Of a DNA stretch of 64,000 nucleotides, positions 56,702 to 64,000 are shown piece by piece. A program made the position numbers and the translations under genes. The notes below the pieces were generated by a model. The model had not been told where the DNA came from and ran no database searches. It was given only the letters and a program-made list of their open reading frames with translations. Numbering within the stretch: the first letter of the stretch is position 1; each line of letters starts with the position of its first letter. The stretch is from assembly GCA_021229015.1 (NCBI GenBank), contig CM037788.1:44897027-44961026 (forward strand), written 5' to 3'. This DNA comes from Solen grandis (taxonomy: Eukaryota; Mollusca; Bivalvia; Adapedonta; Solenidae).

Positions 56702-56793
56702 GACCACTGAGGAGCGAGTTACTCGCAGGCTGATCTGGTTTTATGCTGTTCACATAGGTCTTTTCATGGTGTCCTCTATGAGGGAAAGGGTTA
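56702..56793 (+). repeat. Short dispersed repeat D (inverted copy at 28.2 kb)
   Basis: GAGTTACTCGCAGGCTGATC, TGGTTTTATGCTGTTC and CATAGGTCTTTTCATGG recur in reverse complement at 28,228-28,305. About 80 bp with high similarity. Type unknown. Confidence 0.7.
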
Positions 56794-57782
56794 AGTAAGT
56801 GTAAATGGATAATTAATCCATTAGGGTGGATAAACAGTACGTAGGATGGCCTTAAATTAAAACCTGGTGAACAATGGCTGACAGTATTTCTGAAAGTTAA
56901 CACAAAGACTTATCTAGTCAGTCATTTAAAAATTATTTTGTTCAACCCAAAACAACAAAATGTGGCTAATTTTATTCAGTTTTGATAAAATAAAAGATTC
57001 CTAGTATCTATGCATTAACCCTACATGACACTTACCTTAAAAAGGCCCATTTAAGCCAAAAACAGTGTATATTCTTTGTATAGAAAAGCAGAATTTGTTA
57101 AGAGCTGCGATCTCTACATACAGACATTATAACATTGCATAAATGAGAAAGAATCTTTCTGTTGTTGCTTACAAAAATCCCAAATTGCATATTCAACATA
57201 CCTCTGTCAAATTTCTAACTTTTTCCATAGACCTTCCATATGTCTCTGTTGCAGTCTATTAGCGATGGAAAAAAGTACCACACAATAACTTTGTTCCATC
57301 ACATCTTTTGTTCCATCTTGTTTCTTATTCATAAGTATGATGGTCGTATTTCCATTGTAATAACATGTATATGCTATATAATAGTCAGTAGTATCATAAA
57401 TAGGCAATGTCGTTATTTGTTAAATTGACATGACGCGAGATTATCAATCGCTCCGCCCCTTTAGTCATGTCACCTCCTAATCCTAAACCTCCAACAACTT
57501 CATCTTCAAAATGGCGGCGCATGTAACTCTGAAGAGCAAACTGGACGATTTTTGAGAGCATTTTCTGCCAGTAAAACCAACGTTGAGACAACGGCAACAA
57601 GCTAGGAAATATGCCAATGAATCGTACATCGAATCAGTGAAGTTATTACAAGGAGGTTACAAGGAAATCCAGATGAAAGCCCATGTTTTTCAAAGCTAGT
57701 GGTAGACTGAAGAAAGCCACTGTGTATGGATCACCATTAAGCAGAAGAGAATATCTGATGCGGTCTGTTCGTGTAAAGCCAG

Positions 57783-58360
57783 GTAAATTTACTCATAATT
57801 GTATACAAAACTTAGATCTACCATACTTTTGCAATACAAACCATTTAAATTTGACTTGCTGTCTGTTTGGAATCAATGCAATTCCAGTTAGCACAACAAT
57901 AATATAGATACAGCAAGACCCCCATGGCCGGTGTATCTTGTTTTTGTGCCTCCTCTGTTCACACTAGCAGTGATTTATTTTACAATTTTTGCTGCACGAG
58001 TCCTGGGACTCACCAGGTTTAAAAAAATATGAGTCCCAGTATGGAAAGTATGCATCCTTCTTTAAATATTAATAGCATTTTCCATATATTTTATGCATCC
58101 AGAGGATGCATTGGAAATTAAACATGCATGCAGGATGCAGAGGTAAAAAGATCACTGTACTAGTGTCCTGTTATTCATACATTTTCACTTTAGATTTCAA
58201 TAGATTACTGTATGAATGTTATTTATGATGATACTTTTCATACAGTATATCTGGTGAATGTGCCCATATACTTGTGTTTGTCATAAAGCTTACCGACAGG
58301 ATTCTCGAGGGACTGATTGATGTACCAAGTTAACTAGCCTGCATATCTGTCCCCCAGCAG
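57783..58360. other. Intron between exons a and b
   Basis: AT-rich; a possible additional small exon is needed if exon a exits in phase 1, but none was identified. Confidence 0.45.
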
Positions 58361-59183
58361 TGGGATAACCCACGGGATGGAAAGATTGTTCCTGAACCTG
58401 TTTCAACAATGGTAATTGGAAGGCCAGGAAACACAAGCAGAAAGAAGAGGCCACTCATTGCAGAGTTCACAGACAACAGGTATTTATCAGAGAAATTTTA
58501 AAGACAGAACATTTAATGATAATTGAGCACTTCCAACTTTGTTCCTACATGTGTCATGTGACAGATACAGTGCTGAGTCACTGTGGTATCACACCACAGA
58601 CATAGACAAGTAATATGACACCACACCTAATCACATTATCCTGATACCAGGTGAAACAGTTCTGGAACGATCCTTCTATGTTTACTACAATGTAGGTTAG
58701 ATGAACCAGTGCCATTGTTATTGTCTTAAAATATATCCTGGCTGGGGATTGAACCCACAAGTTGCTGGTCAGAAGTGATTTTTCTATAAAAAATAAACTA
58801 CAAACGAAATATAAATTTTAGTTTGTGATATGAAAAATCAAATAAAACAAAATGCAAGTTTTTTTTAAATGTTTACTCATCTCTCATTTTTGTCTAATCA
58901 ATCTCATATACATCAATTTAATTAACACATATCAGCTGAAATAAACATACATCAATTGAAATGAATAGATTTTTCAATAAAATGAATAAATGCATCAACC
59001 TTCATGACATCATCCAGCTATTTAATTAACAGGAAGAAAATATACCTATATTAATGATTTGAATATTTCACTTGACATGACAAAAAGGAGTGTTTTTATT
59101 TTTCCCCAGGAAAATCCAGTTATTAGACACTGATATCAGCCATTTGCAGGCTATACATGGAACTGGACTGTCGTATCTGGCCT

Positions 59184-59650
59184 GTACACCATTCCAGACA
59201 GTTATTACAGACCATGGTGTTCAGAATGTCAGTAGTGGGACACCATTCCAGACAGTTATTACAGACCATGGTGTTCAGAATGTCAGTAGTGGACTACCAT
59301 ACCAGGTTAGTCTTGTATCAGTAATGGCCTGTACACCATTCCAGACAGTTATTACAGACCATGGTGTTCAGAATGTCAGTAGTTGACTACCATACCAGGT
59401 TAGTCTTGTATCAGTAATGGCCTGTTCACCATTCCAGACAGTTATTACAGACCATGGTGTTGGCCCCATTCCAGCGTTATTACAGACCATGGTGTTCAGA
59501 ATGTCAGTAGTGACTACCATACCAGGTTAGTCTTGTATCAGTAATGGCCTGTACACCATTCCAGACAGTTATTACAGACCATGGTGTTCAGAATGTCAGT
59601 AGTTGACTACCCAACCAGGTTAGTCTTGTATCAGTAATGGCATGAACCCT
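59184..59650 (+). repeat. Tandem duplication of the end of exon c with its splice donor
   Basis: Within exon c a 54-bp segment encoding TPFQTVITDHGVQNVSSG is doubled in frame. After the true donor (59,306) a longer ~110-bp unit containing ACACCATTCCAGACAG, the exon end, the donor CCAG/GTTAGT and TTGTATCAGTAATGGC is repeated about four more times. In the later copies GTAGTGG has become GTAGTTG, giving TGA in the coding frame, so only the first copies read through. Confidence 0.85.
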
Positions 59651-59651
59651 G

Positions 59652-60870
59652 TTAAGAAATAGCAACAAAACCAAACCAAATCTGATTTATGCAATGGAAT
59701 AGACTTAATTCTATACGATTGTCAACAATTTTGAACTTTTTCGCCCAGGAAATATCTCTCTCCACATGAACCCTGTGTCTGGCAATCTTCCTTGTAAGTG
59801 CCACATCACTAGCTGACATTTGTCCAGAACTTGGGGCGAAAGGTGGTATTTGTAATTTCAGTCCCAGGTTTTCAATTTCTTTGTGGATCAAAAATCCTTT
59901 ATCGACCATAATCCTGTTGCCTCTCTTCAGTCTACCTCAGTCTAGTAGCTGCTGAAGCATCTGTAGTAGACCATTTCTAGATGTGAGTTCCTTGTCAGAT
60001 ATACTTCCTGAAAACAGCGTTGACACAAACGGGAAAGAGCTCTAGGGTCTATCCTGACCAAACTTTTTAGTGTAGTGGCTGATTTATAGTCTGAGTAACA
60101 CTGACTCTGCGATCGCAGTGAACTTGGTCGCACTTGTTTAATTTCCGTTCTATCTAGAATGAGCACAGTATCAGGGAAGTCTGCTTTTTACTTTGATGGC
60201 ATATTTGCTATGAGTGTGTCTCTCTCTGGCCATAATGTCACTGACCTAAATCTAAAAAATATGTAGTTGATCAAGTTCTTGAAAACTGCTCCAGCATCTT
60301 GTGGTGATATTACAAACAGATTTGCCAAGTGTTGAACAAGGGTGAGAAGAAGCTGATCTTCAAGTCTCATATCCTTAATACTAGATACTGTCCTGTTGAA
60401 GGATAGTGGGCATTCATTCCTAGACGGCAGTAGAAACGTGAATATGTTCATAAATTGCAGGGATGCAAATCCCGTATAATACTTAAAATTATCTCTAACA
60501 GGACTGTCTCTTACTGTTTCAACATTGATTCTGTCACTTTAGTTGTTCGCTTTTCCTTCGCATTGATCTTCTCAATTAACATGACGCCAAAACAGGTATA
60601 GCCACGCCCTGAATGTTTGTCGGAGGTTGTTGAACTAAGGTAACTATTGAAAGCAAGATTCACGTGCATTTGTTTGTCGGAGGATTGTACAGCTTTTCAC
60701 TGGTTAAACCGATATACATATTCATTTCAGGGCGTTTTGGCGTCATGTTAATTGCATCGGCATTAGTCCTTTTCAGGTTTTCATTCTTGAGTAACTTGTG
60801 CCAGTGTCTGTCTCATTTTTCTGTTTTCTGCAGCCAAGGCTAGTAGATCAAGGGGAACACCTCTGAAAAT
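59652..60870 (-). pseudogene. PIF/Harbinger-like (DDE_Tnp_4) transposase pseudogene
   Basis: Minus-strand reading gives, in order: an acceptor TATATTTTCAG and VPLDLLALAAENRKMRQTLA near 60,860-60,790; NAKEKRTTKVTE near 60,550; MNIFTFLLPSRNECPLSFNR and KDMRLEDQLLLTLV with an HTH-like region (HLANLFVISPQDAGAVFKNL); LDRTEIKQVRPSSLRSQSQC with the first catalytic Asp; SDYKSATTLKSLVRIDP; VDKGFLIHKEIENLGLKLQI with the second Asp; and HVERDISWAKKFKIVDNRIE with the final Glu. Several frameshifts and an inverted-repeat insertion (60,573-60,754) disable it. It lies reversed in the intron between exons c and d of the recombinase-like gene. Confidence 0.9.
60573..60754. mobile_element. 182-bp MITE with perfect 21-bp inverted ends
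   Basis: The ends begin CAATTAACATGACGCC (60,573) and mirror GGCGTCATGTTAATTG (to 60,754); the match extends to 21 bases without mismatch, then CCCTGAATG / CATTTCAGGG after a small offset. TTTGTCGGAGG occurs twice inside (60,616 and 60,672). It interrupts the Harbinger reading frame. A target duplication is not obvious. Confidence 0.8.
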
Positions 60871-61235
60871 ATATTTAAGAGTAATTTCGAAACAATGGTT
60901 TTCAGATTATTCATTCAAAATAAGATTTCTCCCAACTACCAAGTTTGCTATTAATATTGATTAATGTAAAGTGCTCATTTTTTTATTGTTGATTATGAAC
61001 TTAAGCAGATTCTGCTGGTGCCTATATTCATGGATCCATGATTTATAAAGCTTGAGGTCTATATAAAGACATATTTTTGTGGGGAATATTTGTTGTCAAA
61101 AACCTGCAAAAAATCAACAAAATTAAGTGTTTAATAAAAATTAATGATTTTACATTTGAATCATTTTCATTTACTTTGAAATGTCTCAGCTCAGCCACCA
61201 CAAATGGTCAGATTTGTATTTTGTTTATTTTCCAG
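60871..61235. other. Intron sequence left of exon d
   Basis: AT-rich, ending in TTTGTTTATTTTCCAG, the acceptor of exon d. Nothing else recognised. Confidence 0.5.
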
Positions 61236-61452
61236 ATGCCACTAATAGAACCCACTGCGGGGCCATTTGATGCCAGCTTTCCTTGTGGGGACCTGACTTT
61301 TCCACAACAGCCAGAGATGATTGTGATTTGAAGGACTGTATAATGTCAGAGCCTATGATTCCTTGAAAGCAGTTTGTGGGGAACTCAGTCTAAGGTATCC
61401 TGATAGGATCATGAGTGTAAACCTTAGAAAATACACTGCAACGTTAAGTCAG

Positions 61453-62146
61453 GTAAGAAAACATATATTTATTTTGCTCATGTGCTTCTGTGGTAGCAGA
61501 TACATGTTAAAGTACAGCTTGACTGGCTTTTATGTCATAACTGCTGGAAATGTTTTTTTTTTTTTTTTTTTTTTCTTTTTTTTTGAGGCCCCATATGGGT
61601 ATCCCCATTTATTTTCCCCGTAATAGGTGAACAGAGGTCGGGGAACCATCCTCAGTTGACCGTACAATGTAACATAAATTTCAATCATTATAAAAGAATT
61701 ATACAGAGAAAAAAATAAACATTATATTTTACTTTATATTAAATTCAACCATATAGGCACTTTATTTTTTTTATGGGTTGAAAAATACAAACAAAATTAA
61801 TAATAATGAAAAAAGAAAAAAACTAAAAGTAAATTGTTCTTCACATGTGATTAACATTAAAAGTTTCATAATTCACATTCAATAAAATACAAATCCTTAT
61901 CTTGATTTTAAATATATATATTAAATCTTCAATTTTCAACTATACTTTTTACAAGTTTCCAATTTGATTTTTCAGTTTCAGTGATATTTGATTTTTTAAA
62001 TGTTAATTTTGCCATGAATAACATTTTTAACATCCAGGGTTATTAATATTATAATTTATAAATTATAATATAGAAATAAACCATTGTAATAAAAAAAATA
62101 AAATTAATATGATAATAAATAACGATGATGCACATACTTTTTTATA
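61453..62146. other. Intron sequence with a T run
   Basis: Twenty-two T at 61,553-61,574, then AT-rich non-coding sequence. Confidence 0.5.
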
Positions 62147-62950
62147 CCCCCCCCCCCCCCACACACACACACAACGAAGTTGTAAGGGGGATATACTGGA
62201 TTCAGCTTGTCTGTCTGGCCGTCCGTCCGTCTGTCGGTTTCTTTGTTCTGGCCGTAACTCAAAAAGTATAAAAGGCATCAAGATGAAACTTCATATGTGG
62301 ATAGATCTCATTGAGGGGGTGTGCAGTGACCAAGAACCATAACTCTGTCGCTGATTTTGGAGTTATTGCCCTTTGTAAATTTTCATACTTAATTTTTGTC
62401 AAGGCCGTAACTCAAAAAGTATAAAAGGCATCATCTTAAAAAGTATAAAAGGCATCAAGATGAAACTTCATATGCAGATAGATCTCATTGAGGGGGTGTG
62501 CAGTGACTAAGAACCATAACTCTCGTCGTGTAATTTTGGAGTTATTGCCCTTTGTAAATTTTCATACTTAATTTTTGTCCGGGCCGTAACTCAAAAAGTA
62601 TAAGAGGCATCAAGATGAAACTTCATATGTGGATAGATCTCATTGAGGGGGAGTGCAGTGATTAAGAACTTTAACTCTCTGTCGCATAATTTTGGAGTTA
62701 TTGTCCTTTGTAAATTTTCATACTTAATTTTTGTCCGGGCCGTAACTCAAAAAGTATAAAAGATATCAAGATGAAACTTCATACGTAGATAGATCTCATT
62801 GAGGGGGCGTGCAGTGACCAAGAACCATAACTTTCTGTCGCGTAATTTTTCCTTGTTGAGCCAATACATTTACATGTTTCTGACCTACATGTTATTTGTA
62901 TTAAAATCCCTGTGACAAAGCAACATGCAGGGGGTATTTGCGCCATTACA
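62147..62950 (-). mobile_element. Array element, ~160-bp units, hairpin end
   Basis: It begins with a run of 14 C and CA repeats, then the hairpin ACAAC-GAA-GTTGT within a CCCCC...GGGGG context (62,147-62,190). Three to four units contain GGCCGTAACTCAAAAAGTAT, ATGAAACTTCATATG and TAGATCTCATTGAGGGGG. The reverse complement matches the units at 10.3-12.7 and 32.1-32.8 kb. It ends near CATGCAGGGGGTATTTGCGCC (62,925). It lies in the intron between exons d and e. Confidence 0.75.
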
Positions 62951-63231
62951 ATGGCAGTTCTAGTTGTGTATACAAAGTATACCTGATAAAAATTAATTCA
63001 TCTGATGTTGCAAATACAATTTAACATGCCTTATTACACATGCCTTATTAAAATCTACCTCTGGATGCGAGGTTTTGATACTGTGTTAAAAATAATTATT
63101 GATGAGGAAATTTGTTGCAATGTCTGGATTGACAAAAATAATTTCAGGTGATTGACCTTCAACCCAATGAACAACAGTGGCTGTGTAACCACTTAGGCCT
63201 CACAACAATGGTACACCTCGAACACTACTGA

Positions 63232-64000
63232 TAAACGTCCGGTTATTGCTATAGACATCAACAAACTGCAAAATTACCATCCAAATACCGATGTTTCAAA
63301 TATTAAAATATACATCACTAGTTATTACACCATAATTGTTTTCATAATTATACCTATATTGGAGTCATGTCCAGCAGTCTATCTGTTGGTCTGTCTAGAC
63401 AAGATTTGTCTGCCCAATATCTTAGCTACCTTTGGTCGGATTTTGATGAAACTTTACAAGACTGATAAGTACCAAGCCTAGTTGTGCATATTGTTGGCAC
63501 GTCATGATTCGTTTGATTTTGAACGAGTTATGGCCCTTTGTTAAATTTCTTTAAACTGTCTGACATGGTAACAGTAACTGTGACAAATTGGTATTATCTT
63601 CAATGATAATTCTTGTTTGTTTCATATAGGGTATTACTTTGTCTCCCCTGCCAGTATATAGCCTCTCCATGGTCAAGCCCTACTCAGTGCCTCCTCGTGG
63701 CGACACACGTCAACTGAAGACCTTTGTGTCCTCAGGCTAAACCGTTAGGGACGATCGACAAGAACTATATATGGTTCCTGAAATTGTCCAACTCATCCAC
63801 TTTTTCTTCCTACTTACAAAGCAGGGCAAAATTTCTTCGAATTAAATTATATTGTGATAGGTTTTGGGTCTTCATATGTAGTTTATGAAATAGTCCAGCA
63901 CTCCCTATTTCTTACTACTTATGAAGTGGGGCAAAATGTTTCAATTGAAATTATTTTCTCATATGTTTTGATCTTCATACTGAAATAGTCAAGTACCCCT
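63232..64000. other. Unannotated; decayed continuation of exon e then repeat-like sequence
   Basis: The first 60 bases still resemble coding in shifted frames (TSGY, IAIDINKLQNYHPNTD). 63,400-63,540 resembles a single unit of a bivalve array repeat (TTTTGATGAAACTTTACAAG, GAGTTATGGCCC). No further gene supported. Confidence 0.45.

Larger units (their letters stand above)
57511..63231 (+). pseudogene. Multi-exon gene with tyrosine-recombinase-like C-terminus, damaged
   Basis: Exon a: ATG at 57,511 (MAAHVTLKSKLDDF, TGA, EHFLPVKPTLRQRQQARKYA...), a frame shift in a T5 run (57,686-57,690), then KASGRLKKATVYGSPLSRRE; donor near 57,783. Exon b 58,361-58,479 (WDNPRDGKIVPEPVSTMVIG...). Exon c 59,110-59,305 (KIQLLDTDISHLQAIHGTGL...), phase 2 to b. 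Exon d 61,236-61,452: MPLIEPTAGPFDASFPCGDL, TFPQQ, net +1 shift, then RAYDSLKAVCGELSLRYPDR and IMSVNLRKYTATLSQ. Exon e 63,148-63,231: VIDLQPNEQQWLCNHLGLTT, MVHLEHY, TGA. LRKYTAT and HLG(H)...HY match the box II Arg and the HxLGH...Y motif of tyrosine recombinases, as in Crypton-derived proteins. Here the second His is Leu, and TGA follows the Tyr where the family appears to continue. The a-b junction is not resolved. Several lesions point to a pseudogene, unless they are assembly errors. Confidence 0.6.

Overview
The window looks like nuclear genomic DNA of a marine bivalve mollusc. It is AT-rich, has GT-AG introns and very few intact coding exons, and is dominated by interspersed repeats of kinds I associate with bivalve genomes. 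These include arrays of 140-165 bp units inside elements whose ends carry hairpins (GGGCCATCATGGCCC before CTTGTTT, or GAGCAC-loop-GTGCTC before GGTGAGCTAA), tRNA-derived SINEs, and decayed pogo, Harbinger and hAT transposons. The species call is inference; no database was searched.

Layout. 1-5.4 kb: a recent ~1.58 kb tandem duplication whose units each end in a tRNA-headed SINE. 5.4-7.3 kb: two adjacent tandem arrays closed by Helitron-like ends. 7.3-9.5 kb: a dead pogo/Tigger-like transposase (minus strand) beside a tRNA-Ala-like sequence. 10.2-12.7 kb: a 161-bp-unit array element inserted into an older repeat. 12.7-22.7 kb: mostly unrecognised AT-rich DNA with diverged repeat pairs, some of which are inverted copies of the first 1.6 kb. 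22.7-25.3 kb: two Helitron-like elements around a 100-N gap. 25.3-40.5 kb: a segmentally repeated unit, one copy of which was split by a nest of transposons (29,171-39,908). 40.9-44.6 kb: an element with iterated 14-bp motifs at both ends and a 9-bp target duplication, then the first coding exon of a salt-inducible kinase (minus strand, 42,467-42,589), then a decayed array with the core TACCGGAATCGACT. 44.6-52 kb: a two-exon SGNH/GDSL-like gene, SINE copies and a 73-bp minisatellite. 52-56.5 kb: two phase-compatible exons of a fibronectin type III protein, with repeats in the intron. 57.5-63.2 kb: a multi-exon, damaged gene with tyrosine-recombinase-like C-terminal motifs, carrying a reversed Harbinger pseudogene in one intron, which is itself split by a 182-bp inverted-repeat element. 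62-64 kb: more array repeats.

Most supported host coding sequence is a set of short exons found from reading frame, splice sites and phase: SIK exon 1, the SGNH gene, the FN3 exons and the recombinase-like gene. They do not form an obvious shared pathway. The richest signal is the transposon stratigraphy: paralogous copies within the window act as empty sites for several insertions, so insertion points and order can be read directly.
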